Shown here piece by piece: positions 7,505 through 14,629 of a stretch of 33,141 bases of DNA. Position numbers and translations under genes: made by a program. Positions within the stretch are counted from its first letter, which is position 1. The number at the start of each line of letters is the position of its first letter. The notes under the pieces are model-generated. The model worked only from the letters and a program-made list of their open reading frames with translations. It had not been told where the DNA came from and did no database searches. Source of the DNA: a bacterium (GTDB lineage: Bacteria; Patescibacteria; Microgenomatia; UBA1400; UBA12108); contig JAJYKS010000007.1 in assembly GCA_021788365.1 (NCBI GenBank), positions 1 through 33,141 on the forward strand. Reading direction: 5' to 3'.

Positions 7505-8107
7505 TTAATAGACACTAATGGCGTCCTTGATTTTGTCGTACACACTCTGAGGTATTCCAGCTTTGGCTATGATCTCGTCCGTTGTGCCGTACGGTCGACC
7601 AGCAACAATCGCCGTCGCCCGCGACGGGCCTATCCCCCAAAGAGTATCGAGCTCTGCCTCGCTCGCCGTATTTATATTGACCTTTGCGGTTTTCTGACCT
7701 GCCGATGCACTGATCTGCTGATCCTGCTGGCTAGCAGACTCGCCGACTTGCTGATTTGCCGGAATGTATATCTTCTCCCCGTCTCTAACCGGCGTAGCCA
7801 GATTGAGCGTTGCAGATACCCAGGCATGATCAGCAGATGCAGCAAGTCCCCCAGCGGCAACAAGCACCTCTCCCACCCGCGAACCCTCTGGTAGCGTGTA
7901 CACTCCAGGATTGACTACCGCCCCGGAAACATCGACCACAAGCTGTTTCGCAACACGGCTCTCGGCGTCCGTATCGTGAGAGATCTCCACCACAACAGGC
8001 GGCGGTGCAATCGCCTGCCAAAATCCGTACCCGAAGCAGGAGAGTCCAACGACTCCAACGAGCAAGGCTAAACCATATTCACGCAAAAACTCAAATATTT
8101 TACCCAC
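7505..8107 (-). CDS. comEA: ComEA-like competence DNA-binding protein, 200 aa
   Basis: A single N-terminal membrane helix (about 13-31) anchors an exported protein. A SLBB domain (about 54-115: VDVSGAVVNPGVYTLPEGSRV...) is followed by a Gln/Ser-rich linker and a C-terminal double helix-hairpin-helix domain (about 140-200: VNINTASEAELDTLWGIGPSRATAIV). This is the standard ComEA layout; ComEA binds incoming double-stranded DNA outside the membrane and hands it to ComEC. The start codon is GTG with no evident Shine-Dalgarno sequence. The comEC gene begins 4 bases after its stop, which is strong evidence for an operon. Confidence 0.92.
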   Translation of the reverse strand: MGKIFEFLREYGLALLVGVVGLSCFGYGFWQAIAPPPVVVEISHDTDAESRVAKQLVVDVSGAVVNPGVYTLPEGSRVGEVLVAAGGLAASADHAWVSATLNLATPVRDGEKIYIPANQQVGESASQQDQQISASAGQKTAKVNINTASEAELDTLWGIGPSRATAIVAGRPYGTTDEIIAKAGIPQSVYDKIKDAISVY

Positions 8108-8127
8108 AGTTAAAGGCTAGCAAAATC

Positions 8128-9009
8128 CTACACTGCAAGCAACATTGCAAGCACACCAAGACCAAGGGCCAAACTCACCCACTGCCCGCTGTTGATCCGC
8201 TTATGTTCGCCAAACACAAAGAGTCCGGCCAGCGTCGTCACCGTCACGATTGCCACCCGACGTACAATACTCGAAAGCGAAAGCGGGACAGTGACAAGTA
8301 GCGTTGCGTACCAAAAAACAGAAGCCGCAAAAAGTGTTCCTTGGACTATACCCCACACAACTTGCCTCCGCCCCACGTGCAAATCCTGTCCTCGCGCGTA
8401 CACAAACACGATCCCACCAAAGAGTAGTCCCAGGTATTCCCAGAACATATAGCTTGCTGGCTTCACCCCCGCAACCGCCACCGCCCACTTCACGGCAAGA
8501 TTCGCGACGACAACCATTAAAGCAGAGGCGAGAAGTTTCGCACTCCAATGAAACCGCTTCGTACGCGTCAGCGTGTCATCACGCTTTTGGTAAAAGAACA
8601 CGAGAAAAAGTGTTAAACACAAGGCCAGGATGTTGAGAAGGCCACGTCCACTTCGTGGGTCAAAATACCCCCACTCTGAAAAGAGAAACCCCGAGGAGAG
8701 AACGATGAGGAGACTAGACAATGGATACGAGAAGACAACGGTCCCCGCCATCTCCTCACGGCTCGCCGAATAGTAGGCTGCCTGCATGACAGATTCGAGG
8801 ATGCCAACACCGACAAACAGGAGGTATAGTGGGGAAAACCCGTAGAGGTGTTGTACAACGCTCACCACCGCAACAACGAGGAGTATTGTCCCGTCTCGTA
8901 GCACACCACTCTGGAACGCGCTCATGCGAGAAACTTGTCGTTTGCCGATAGATTGGGCAATCCCCGACAATATCCCGGTTGTGACGACTGCCACCTGCCA
9001 CGTAATCAT
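8128..9009 (-). CDS. EamA/DMT-superfamily membrane transporter, 293 aa
   Basis: The protein has about ten hydrophobic helices in two similar halves (about 1-140 and 150-293), as in EamA-type drug/metabolite exporters. Each half ends with the family-typical conserved region; the second reads LSLSSIVRRVAIVTVTTLAGLFVFGEH, followed by a last helix pair. The substrate cannot be predicted. The gene lies between leuS and comEA on the same strand. A perfect TATAAT ends 6 bases before the ATG and there is no ribosome binding site, so it probably has its own promoter (inside the leuS end) and a leaderless mRNA. The comEA operon may be read from the same transcript. Confidence 0.8.
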   Translation of the reverse strand: MITWQVAVVTTGILSGIAQSIGKRQVSRMSAFQSGVLRDGTILLVVAVVSVVQHLYGFSPLYLLFVGVGILESVMQAAYYSASREEMAGTVVFSYPLSSLLIVLSSGFLFSEWGYFDPRSGRGLLNILALCLTLFLVFFYQKRDDTLTRTKRFHWSAKLLASALMVVVANLAVKWAVAVAGVKPASYMFWEYLGLLFGGIVFVYARGQDLHVGRRQVVWGIVQGTLFAASVFWYATLLVTVPLSLSSIVRRVAIVTVTTLAGLFVFGEHKRINSGQWVSLALGLGVLAMLLAV

Positions 9010-9015
9010 GAGACC

Positions 9016-9021
9016 ATTATA
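9016..9021 (-). promoter_or_regulatory. -10 box of the transporter gene, leaderless geometry
   Basis: On the minus strand the sequence reads TATAATGGTCTCATG: a perfect -10 hexamer, six bases, then the start codon. Transcription would begin at or next to the A of the ATG. No convincing -35 was found. The same arrangement recurs at several other genes in the window. Confidence 0.55.
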
Positions 9022-9027
9022 AAGGAG

Positions 9028-11676
9028 TTAAACAACAAAGTTCACGAGCCGGCCTGCCACAAAAATAACCTTCTTTGGCGCGCCTGTTACCCACTTTGCG
9101 ACCGACTGGTCCGCGAGCGCGAGTTTCGTGACCGCGTGCTCATCGCTTGCCACACTTTGTGCAACCCGCAGCGTCCCACGCAATTTCCCATTCACTTGGA
9201 TGGCGATGGTAACTGGTACATCCTGAGCGAGCGCTAGCGAGTCGAAGGACGGCCACGGCGCCTCGTCCACGCGGTCAGTTGCATACCAGGTCTGTGGGCT
9301 CCCTTCAAACCTGGTATGCAACTGTGTCCAAATCTTTTGTGCCGTTTGTGGTGCAAACGGACACAATAATTGCGCAAACTTTCGTACGTCATCCGCCGAA
9401 AGTACCAGACTTTCTGCCTTCCATGCATTCACAAATTCCATCATGCCGGCGATGGCCGTGTTAAATCGTTGTTCAAGAATGCTTTTTTCTATACGCTCAC
9501 CCAACTTCGATAGCTGTACCGCAAGAACGGGAGAGGTCTGTTCTCCCACTTTTTTCTCGCTCACATCTTTCACTTTTTCCAGAAACCGCACCTGTCCCGC
9601 AATAGCACCACTGTCCCACGCGATGGCCTGGTCCCACGGACCCATGAACATCTCGTAGAGGCGTGTCGCGTCCGAGCCGTACTTCGCGACCATGTCGTCA
9701 GGGTTGATAACATTGCCCCAGCTCTTACTCATCTTTCGCCCGTCTTCGGCGAGCACCATGCCAACAGATCGCAACCGCAAAAATGGCTCCGGAAAATCGA
9801 CAAGGCCCAGGTCTTGGAATACTTTCACCCAGAACCGAGCATACAAAAGATGAAGGACCGCGTGCTCTGCACCACCAAGATACCAATCGGCAGGCAGCCA
9901 CGCATCGATAGCCGGTTTAGCTACCTCTTTCCAAAACTCCGTAAACGGCGTCGGCGATTTCTCCCTGTATTCATCCAATATTTGTCTTGTTGGTTTGTTT
10001 TGAGCATTTGAATTTTGGATTTGTTTGGAATTTGGTGCTTGGTTATTGGTGATTTCGCTTCGCCAAAAGGCGAAAGCAAGGAAATACCAACAGCTTCCTG
10101 CCCAGTTGGGCATAGTATCCGTCTCGCGCTTTGCAGGACCACCGCACACGGGACACGTCGTATTCACCCAAGTTGTAACGCGCGACAGCGGACTCTCCCC
10201 CGTGTCAGTCGGCTCGTAGCTCTCAAGGGTCGGCAGCGTGAGCGGCAAGTCTTTCTCGAACAGTGGCACTACCCCATTTTTGTCCCCACATTTGTCGCAG
10301 TACACGAGCGGGATCGGTTCTCCCCAGTATCGCTGCCGCGAGAATACCCAGTCGCGGAGATGATAGGTAACCTCGCGTCTCCCAATCTTTTGATCGACAA
10401 TCCACCGCACCATTTCCCCAATCAACTCCGGCGAAATCGCCTTCCCGGTAAAGGGGCCACTATCTCTCAAAGTTCCTTCATTCAGGTGGGCGTTGACCGG
10501 CATGTGTGGGTCGGTACGATCCACTACCTCGTTCATGGGTATCTTGTATTTGGTCGCAAACTCGTAGTCGCGTACGTCGTGCGCCGAACAACGAATGATA
10601 CCGGTACCAAAATCCATCATGGCAAAGTTGGCCACCCATATCGGCATCTCACGGTTGCTATTAAAGGGGTCCAAGGCGTATCGGCCGGTAAATACCCCCT
10701 TCTTCTCAAACTTATCCTCGACCCGCTGCTGATTGGTAATTGTCGCGGACTCCTCGACAAAGGCTCGAACATCTTTCTCATATTTCGTCCCCGCCGTTAG
10801 CCTCTTCACCAAAGGATGCTCCGGAGCGATCACGATAAAGGTATCGGCGAATAGCCACGCTGGGTACGCAGAAAAGGTATCGAGCAAAAGATCCATGTCT
10901 TTCACCTGGTGGTGAATAACCACCCCCTCCTTCTTTCCTATCCAATTCCGCTGCATCTCCAATATTCCCCGGGGCCAGTCAAGCGACTTTGTCGCCTGAC
11001 TGTCCTGAGCTTGCCGAAGGACAGTCAAGTTGCTCTTACCAAACCATTTCGATAGGTCCTCATCCAATCCCCCAAGTAGCCTGTCTGCATACTCCGTGAT
11101 CCTCATGACCCACTGTGGCAGATTTTTCTTGGTGACCGGCGTGCCGCACCGCTCATGGGTACCGTCGCCCATCACCTCTTCATTCGCCAGTCCCGTCTTA
11201 CATTTGGGGCACCAGTTAATAGCCACCTCTTCACGATATACGAGACCTTTCTCGTAGAGTTTGAGGAATAGCCACTGGGTGAGACCATAATAGGTAGGGT
11301 CAGTGGTCGCGAACTCGTGCTCCCAATCGAAGGATAAGGAGAGCGCTTGCATCTGCTTCTTAAAATTTGCGTAGTTATGGGGAACCATTTGTTGGGGGAT
11401 TTTCTTGAACTTTATGGCAGCATTCTCAGCCGGCAGCCCAAATGCGTCCCACCCCATCGGAGAAAGCACCGCAGGTGCTTTCGGAGCCCCTGAGCGAGCG
11501 GAGCGAGTCGAAGGGTGGGCACTTTTCGCCCGAAAATACCGGGCCATGACATCGCACGCGGTAAAGATGCGCACGTGTCCTACATGGAGCCCCTCCCCTG
11601 ACGGGTACGGGAACATGCCGAGTACGTAAGTCTTATCCTGAGCTTGCCGAAGGATTTTATTTTTTACCTGTTTCAT
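9028..11676 (-). CDS. leuS: Leucyl-tRNA synthetase with several in-frame repeat insertions, 882 aa
   Basis: This class I synthetase attaches leucine to tRNA-Leu. Visible landmarks are the HIGH-type motif MFPYPSGEGLHVGH (21-34), PMGWDAFGLPAEN, a zinc-type CPKC segment, the editing domain with GTGIIRCSAHDVRDYEFA, a second CDKC/CPVC zinc cluster, the KMSKS loop (GRKMSKSWGNVINP), and the anticodon and C-terminal domains. The region before the HIGH motif is short and made partly of a repeat (ILRQAQD). Further insertions of repeat DNA lie at 11462-11515, 11003-11021, 9981-10052 and 9276-9324, all in frame. The Thr-rich segment of the editing site is atypical (DTFSAYPAWLFADT instead of a TTRPDT-like sequence). 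Expression is probably controlled by the attenuator immediately upstream (11696-11786). Confidence 0.95.
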   Translation of the reverse strand: MKQVKNKILRQAQDKTYVLGMFPYPSGEGLHVGHVRIFTACDVMARYFRAKSAHPSTRSARSGAPKAPAVLSPMGWDAFGLPAENAAIKFKKIPQQMVPHNYANFKKQMQALSLSFDWEHEFATTDPTYYGLTQWLFLKLYEKGLVYREEVAINWCPKCKTGLANEEVMGDGTHERCGTPVTKKNLPQWVMRITEYADRLLGGLDEDLSKWFGKSNLTVLRQAQDSQATKSLDWPRGILEMQRNWIGKKEGVVIHHQVKDMDLLLDTFSAYPAWLFADTFIVIAPEHPLVKRLTAGTKYEKDVRAFVEESATITNQQRVEDKFEKKGVFTGRYALDPFNSNREMPIWVANFAMMDFGTGIIRCSAHDVRDYEFATKYKIPMNEVVDRTDPHMPVNAHLNEGTLRDSGPFTGKAISPELIGEMVRWIVDQKIGRREVTYHLRDWVFSRQRYWGEPIPLVYCDKCGDKNGVVPLFEKDLPLTLPTLESYEPTDTGESPLSRVTTWVNTTCPVCGGPAKRETDTMPNWAGSCWYFLAFAFWRSEITNNQAPNSKQIQNSNAQNKPTRQILDEYREKSPTPFTEFWKEVAKPAIDAWLPADWYLGGAEHAVLHLLYARFWVKVFQDLGLVDFPEPFLRLRSVGMVLAEDGRKMSKSWGNVINPDDMVAKYGSDATRLYEMFMGPWDQAIAWDSGAIAGQVRFLEKVKDVSEKKVGEQTSPVLAVQLSKLGERIEKSILEQRFNTAIAGMMEFVNAWKAESLVLSADDVRKFAQLLCPFAPQTAQKIWTQLHTRFEGSPQTWYATDRVDEAPWPSFDSLALAQDVPVTIAIQVNGKLRGTLRVAQSVASDEHAVTKLALADQSVAKWVTGAPKKVIFVAGRLVNFVV
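9276..9324. repeat. 16-bp perfect inverted repeat inside leuS
   Basis: CAGTTGCATACCAGGT (9276-9291) and its exact complement (9309-9324) flank a 17-base loop. In the leuS frame the element encodes QLHTRFEGSPQTWYATD, placed just before the EAPWP motif near the end of the anticodon-binding domain. It reads as extra sequence relative to usual LeuRS proteins. Its size and in-frame position recall palindromic elements inserted in Rickettsia genes. Confidence 0.8.
9981..10052. repeat. AT-rich in-frame insertion in leuS
   Basis: This tract of TTTGG/TTGTTT words gives an Asn/Gln/Lys-rich peptide (NNQAPNSKQIQNSNAQNK) between the conserved WYFLAFAFW region and the catalytic-domain continuation. It shares TTGGTTATTG (10039-10048) with the AT-rich tract in comEC. 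A small TTCGCC-AAAA-GGCGAA hairpin lies directly beside it. Confidence 0.6.
11003..11021. repeat. TCCTGAGC palindromic repeat in leuS (copy 1)
   Basis: TCCTGAGCTTGCCGAAGGA extends outward into a 10-bp perfect stem (TGACTGTCCT / AGGACAGTCA, 11000-11024) and sits beside a GCGAC-TTT-GTCGC hairpin. In the leuS frame it gives TVLRQAQDSQATKS, just before the conserved LDWP...EMQRNWIG region. Confidence 0.75.
11462..11515. repeat. Composite palindromic insertion in leuS (copy 2)
   Basis: A GAAAGCACC-GCA-GGTGCTTTC hairpin (11462-11482) is followed by a longer member of the TCCTGAGC family (11488-11515, CCCTGAGCGAGCGGAGCGAG then TCGAAGGG). It encodes HPSTRSARSGAPKAPA between the first catalytic segment and the conserved PMGWDAFG, where other LeuRS proteins have only a few residues. 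Confidence 0.75.
11636..11654. repeat. TCCTGAGC palindromic repeat at the leuS N-terminus (copy 3)
   Basis: This TCCTGAGCTTGCCGAAGGA copy is identical to the one at 11003. It encodes ILRQAQD within the first 15 residues of LeuRS, where the usual N-terminal helical segment of the enzyme appears to be missing. Confidence 0.75.
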
Positions 11677-11695
11677 GATTTTCCCATTTTATAAC

Positions 11696-11736
11696 AAAAA
11701 CTCCCCTTGCGGGGAGCGACACACGTCAATCTCCCC
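11696..11736 (-). terminator. Attenuator terminator and alternative antiterminator before leuS
   Basis: On the minus strand CTCCCC-GCAA-GGGGAG followed by TTTTT (11716 down to 11696) is a complete intrinsic terminator placed 19 bases before the leuS start, so it would stop transcription before the gene. Immediately upstream another GGGGAG (11736-11731) can pair with the CTCCCC arm instead, which would prevent terminator formation. Further upstream TCTCC (11760-11756), lying within the leader peptide's Leu codons, can pair with GGAGA (11734-11730). These four segments give the 1:2/3:4 versus 2:3 choice of classical amino-acid attenuators. Confidence 0.8.
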
Positions 11737-11741
11737 TACAC

Positions 11742-11786
11742 CTAGGTGGTAAGAAGGAGAAGTGATAATCCGCGTGAGAACGTCAT
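11742..11786 (-). CDS. Leucine-rich leader peptide of the leuS attenuator, 14 aa
   Basis: The short frame reads MTFSRGLSLLLLTT then a stop. Five of six consecutive codons are Leu (TTA, then CTT CTC CTT CTT after one Ser). It ends 6 bases before the antiterminator segment, and the Leu codons overlap the first pairing segment (TCTCC). A ribosome stalled for lack of charged tRNA-Leu would cover segment 1, let segments 2 and 3 pair, and allow read-through into leuS. With enough Leu-tRNA the terminator forms. This is the logic of leuL-type leaders of leucine operons, here in front of the leucyl-tRNA synthetase gene. No ribosome binding site is visible; an extended -10 box lies 6 bases upstream, so the transcript may start at the ATG. 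Confidence 0.8.
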   Translation of the reverse strand: MTFSRGLSLLLLTT

Positions 11787-11792
11787 ACAGAG

Positions 11793-11801
11793 ATGATAGC
11801 A
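11793..11801 (-). promoter_or_regulatory. Extended -10 promoter of the leuS leader
   Basis: The minus strand reads TGCTATCAT, an extended -10 element (TGn plus TATCAT, five of six matches). It is followed by six bases and the leader-peptide ATG. No good -35 box was found at 16-18 bases, which is common for extended -10 promoters. Confidence 0.5.
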
Positions 11802-11808
11802 GATCGAA

Positions 11809-12087
11809 TCAAGGTTTTGCAGTAGCATCTTCGTCCACATCAGCGAGTCGAGCGGTTGCCCGTTGCAAACCATTCTCTGCCGACAAGTACCCGAGTCCAG
11901 CAAGGATTGTCAGCCCGACAAATAATCCACCGAGTCCACTCGGATTTTCGAGATTAGTAAGAGCTCCGATTCCCAAAGCTGTCCCTACCCACGGCAACAC
12001 CTTTGTCCAAAACCGCGCAGCCTTAATGTAGCCCCTGAGTTCTTCCCCCGACATTTCCTCCGGTTGCCAATGAATTTGATCTTTCAT
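11809..12087 (-). CDS. Small membrane protein of unknown function, 92 aa
   Basis: A polar N-terminus (about 1-27) is followed by two hydrophobic helices (about 28-46 and 53-69, Gly/Leu/Ala-rich) and a short charged C-terminal tail. I recognise no family. The ATG has no Shine-Dalgarno sequence, but TAGAAT lies seven bases upstream, so a leaderless mRNA is likely. The gene is divergent from the 12212 gene, with about 125 bases between them, and lies just upstream of the leuS leader on the same strand. Confidence 0.65.
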   Translation of the reverse strand: MKDQIHWQPEEMSGEELRGYIKAARFWTKVLPWVGTALGIGALTNLENPSGLGGLFVGLTILAGLGYLSAENGLQRATARLADVDEDATAKP

Positions 12088-12211
12088 GCCACGTATTCTA
12101 CCACTACTTTAGTGTAAACTTGTAGATCAAAGTGATCTATCAGCTTTGATTGATCTGTCCAAGGTAAGCCCCCGTTGTACACGTCATACAATCTGCGGTA
12201 AGCTAGTACCA

Positions 12212-12946
12212 ATGCCCATACGCTTTCTCTCTCATACATTCCTGCTCGTGGTCGCCGTCGGCGGGGTGTACTTGTGGCTCTCTTCACCCCTCCTCTTCCC
12301 CTACACGCTTCAGCTGGTCGCGCTCCTCGTACTCCTCTATCTGGCTACCCACTGGCTGCGTGCCCACAAACCGAAACTCTTCCACAAAAACACGGTCACG
12401 ATGGATGTAACACTCCTTACAGCCATGATCCTGCTCCTCGTCTCCGAAACCGGAGCCCTCACCTCTCCCCTCTTCTTCCTCCTATATTTCCTCATGTTCG
12501 GCGTGGCCATGCTGTACGATATCGAGGCTACGCTAGTTTTGACCGGCGTGCTCATCCTTTACTTCCTCCTCTTGCCCACGACCAATCTTTCCGACCTCGC
12601 CCATCTCTCCGAGCTGCTCGCCCTCGTCATGGTTACCCCGCTCGCCATTTTGACCGGTCACATTTATGAAACAGATCTGGAGGACCGCCGCGCCCGCGCC
12701 CTGCTGTCCCAGCACATTTCCAGGGAAGAAACCGATACACTCATGTTCCTCTCGCTAAACCTCAAAGATACCCTGCTCTCCGCGCTCGACAATCTCTCTG
12801 TGGTGATCCCCCAAACAAAGATCCGTTCTTTGCATACCGACCTGGAAACGCTCTACCAAGACCTCAAAACCCTCTACCGCTCCGCGGATGAGCTACAACA
12901 GACACTAGATCACGATAGTGATTCCCAAAATAGCAGACCATCCTGA
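12212..12946 (+). CDS. Membrane protein with degenerate histidine-kinase-like linker, 244 aa
   Basis: Five or six hydrophobic helices fill residues about 8-165. A cytoplasmic, largely helical tail follows: EDRRARALLSQHISREETDT, then MFLSLNLKDTLLSALDNL, then a coiled-coil-like end. The middle piece resembles the dimerisation helix of sensor kinases (F-x-S-H-E-L-R-T-P-L) but lacks the phosphorylated His, and there is no ATPase domain. It may be a sensor remnant or a regulatory membrane protein; this is inference. I chose ATG 12212 over an upstream TTG (12146), because TAAGCT lies seven bases before it. The stop codon TGA is supplied by an inserted TCCTGAGC repeat (12941-12959), so the protein may have been truncated by it. 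Confidence 0.7.
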   Translation: MPIRFLSHTFLLVVAVGGVYLWLSSPLLFPYTLQLVALLVLLYLATHWLRAHKPKLFHKNTVTMDVTLLTAMILLLVSETGALTSPLFFLLYFLMFGVAMLYDIEATLVLTGVLILYFLLLPTTNLSDLAHLSELLALVMVTPLAILTGHIYETDLEDRRARALLSQHISREETDTLMFLSLNLKDTLLSALDNLSVVIPQTKIRSLHTDLETLYQDLKTLYRSADELQQTLDHDSDSQNSRPS

Positions 12947-12959
12947 GCTTGTCGAAGGA
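12941..12959. repeat. TCCTGAGC palindromic repeat (copy 4) overlapping a stop codon
   Basis: TCCTGAGCTTGTCGAAGGA is one mismatch from the leuS copies and is followed by a partial second copy (GAGCTTGAGC). Its TGA at 12944-12946 is the stop codon of the preceding membrane-protein gene. Confidence 0.75.
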
Positions 12960-12976
12960 TGAGCTTGAGCAAACGC

Positions 12977-13006
12977 TAGACAAAAAATCATAAAAATCAC
13001 TATAAT
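12977..13006 (+). promoter_or_regulatory. Promoter of the DUF4239 gene, leaderless
   Basis: TAGACA (12977-12982, five of six matches to the -35) is followed by an 18-base spacer and a perfect TATAAT (13001-13006). The ATG follows after six bases (GGTGCC), so transcription would start at the ATG. This is the clearest leaderless promoter in the window. Confidence 0.65.
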
Positions 13007-13012
13007 GGTGCC

Positions 13013-13837
13013 ATGAAGTCGGTGTTGCCATTCCTATTCAGAACGCCATCCACAAATAGCACCCCAACATCTCTCAACTCGTTTGCAAGCAAGATCACCC
13101 TCGTCACTATGCTCATCATTGGCATTTCCCTGTATGTACGCAGCTCGGTTGGCACCACACCGATGATCGCGGACATTAATGGTGTTGGTTGGCTGGTGGG
13201 TGCGCTTGCCACCATTTACACCTTCGTCGCTGCCTTCACAATTGTCGAGGTTTGGAGCCAATACAATAGCGCCAGCAGCCTCATCGCTCGCGAGGGAAAG
13301 GCGGTGACAGCTATCTGGAATTACGTCGATTATCTCGATGACAAGAACGTCGACAAAGCGATGAAAACAGCTCTCCTCATCTATCTTAAAAAAGCCGTAT
13401 CCGAGATGAGAGATGCCGCGAAAGGTATTCGTGCCATCCATCCCAGCCCAGAGCTAAAAACTATTCAACACGTAGTGGACGGAATAACGTTCAACGATCA
13501 CCGCGACGCTGCCGTATTTCCACCCCTCATGAATGCCTATGAAGAACTTTCAAGTATCCGAAGCGAGCGTATCGAAAGCAGCATCACGCGCCTCCCCGCA
13601 TTGCTCAAAAGTTTCGTCCTCCTCCTATCCACCATGCTCGTCATAGGTTTTGCTTTTCTCGGATTCGTAAATACGTGGTTCTACGCCATAGCCATCGGTT
13701 TTGTGAGTATTATCGTCGTTTATGTCTATACACTCATGAACGATCTGGATAATCCCTACGAAGGCATATGGAATGTCTCATTCGAGGCGTTTGAGCAAGC
13801 AGAAAAATATATCACCGGCACCAAGCACCAGTCGTAG
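13013..13837 (+). CDS. DUF4239-family membrane protein, 274 aa
   Basis: Membrane helices lie at about 25-42, 57-81 and, as a close pair, 200-240, with a cytoplasmic helical region between them. The C-terminal DLDNPYEGIWNVSFEAFE motif right after the last helix is typical of the DUF4239 (bestrophin-like) family. That family is thought to be membrane-embedded, but its role is not established. The gene stands alone with its own promoter, between a membrane-protein gene and the second surface cluster. Confidence 0.8.
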   Translation: MKSVLPFLFRTPSTNSTPTSLNSFASKITLVTMLIIGISLYVRSSVGTTPMIADINGVGWLVGALATIYTFVAAFTIVEVWSQYNSASSLIAREGKAVTAIWNYVDYLDDKNVDKAMKTALLIYLKKAVSEMRDAAKGIRAIHPSPELKTIQHVVDGITFNDHRDAAVFPPLMNAYEELSSIRSERIESSITRLPALLKSFVLLLSTMLVIGFAFLGFVNTWFYAIAIGFVSIIVVYVYTLMNDLDNPYEGIWNVSFEAFEQAEKYITGTKHQS

Positions 13838-13842
13838 CTGCC

Positions 13843-13851
13843 TGCTATACT
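13843..13851 (+). promoter_or_regulatory. Extended -10 promoter before the second surface cluster
   Basis: TGCTATACT (TGn plus TATACT at 13846-13851) is followed by six bases and the ATG at 13858. No Shine-Dalgarno sequence precedes the ATG, which suggests a leaderless mRNA. Confidence 0.55.
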
Positions 13852-13857
13852 GGATTC

Positions 13858-14622
13858 ATGCCCACAAAAACTAGGAGAGAGATTCTAGATCCTGGAAGAG
13901 AGAAGTTAGGGACCCTTCTTTTACCCGTCCTCCTAGTATCTAGCATCTACCTTCTAGCATCTCGTCCCGCCCACGCCCAGTCCATGCGCTCCTCCGATTA
14001 CACCATCCGTCTTGGCAACTTCAACATGACGAGCGGTCTCAAAAGCTCCACAAGCTACTCGCTGACCGACACGGTTGGTCAGATAGTGGCGGACTACTTC
14101 AGCAGTACCGGCTACCATGTTAAAGCAGGTTTTCAATACCTCTATACACTGTACCCGTTTAGCTTTTCGGTAAGCTCTCTAACCGCCGACCTAGGCGCCC
14201 TATCACCAGGGAGTTTTAGCACGGCAGCAACCACCCTCACCGTCACCGCGCCGGGACAGGGATACAGCGTCACTGCTATGGAAAGTAGCAAGCTCACGAG
14301 TGCAAATAGCAATACCATCCCCGACACCATCTGTGACACCAGCTGTACAACAACAACCGCAGGCGTCTGGAATAGTACCTCTGCCTACGGCTTCGGCTAC
14401 AACGTGAGTGGTTCTGATGTACCAGCCGACTTTGTGGGGAGTACATACTTCCGCCCATTCCCCGACATATCGCTCGGCGGTACCCCGGCAACGGTGATGA
14501 CAAGTACCGCGGCCGGCAAAAATCGCACAGCAACAGTCACTTACAAAGCCGCGATTAGCGGCACCCAAGCCGAAGGATCCTACAGTACGCAAATCGTCTA
14601 TATAGCGACACCGGTATACTAA
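13858..14622 (+). CDS. Secreted beta-rich surface protein, 254 aa
   Basis: A long signal peptide (basic residues 1-17, hydrophobic core about 19-34, cleavage near PAHA-Q) precedes a Ser/Thr-rich exported protein. The first domain (about 42-95) contains a DYTIRLGNFNMTSG region. The C-terminal domain (about 118-254) is homologous to the end of the 15675 protein. They share GYSVTA or GYVVTA, IPDTICD or IADTTCD with nearby paired Cys, TTAG-x-W, GFGY, F-x-DIS and an AxGxY-x-x-I-x-Y-x-A end. The conserved Cys pairs suggest disulfides outside the cell. It is the first gene of the second surface cluster and is followed 7 bases later by a membrane-anchored DUF916-like protein. Confidence 0.75.
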   Translation: MPTKTRREILDPGREKLGTLLLPVLLVSSIYLLASRPAHAQSMRSSDYTIRLGNFNMTSGLKSSTSYSLTDTVGQIVADYFSSTGYHVKAGFQYLYTLYPFSFSVSSLTADLGALSPGSFSTAATTLTVTAPGQGYSVTAMESSKLTSANSNTIPDTICDTSCTTTTAGVWNSTSAYGFGYNVSGSDVPADFVGSTYFRPFPDISLGGTPATVMTSTAAGKNRTATVTYKAAISGTQAEGSYSTQIVYIATPVY

Positions 14623-14629
14623 AAAACAT

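Noticed and set aside
10015..10800. 261-codon plus-strand open frame
   Set aside because: It is antisense to leuS, whose motifs fix the other strand; it has no ribosome binding site and its composition is that of a shadow.
12084..12287. 67-codon minus-strand open frame in the divergent gap
   Set aside because: It overlaps the promoter region and the start of the 12212 gene; its sequence has no recognisable features or start signal.
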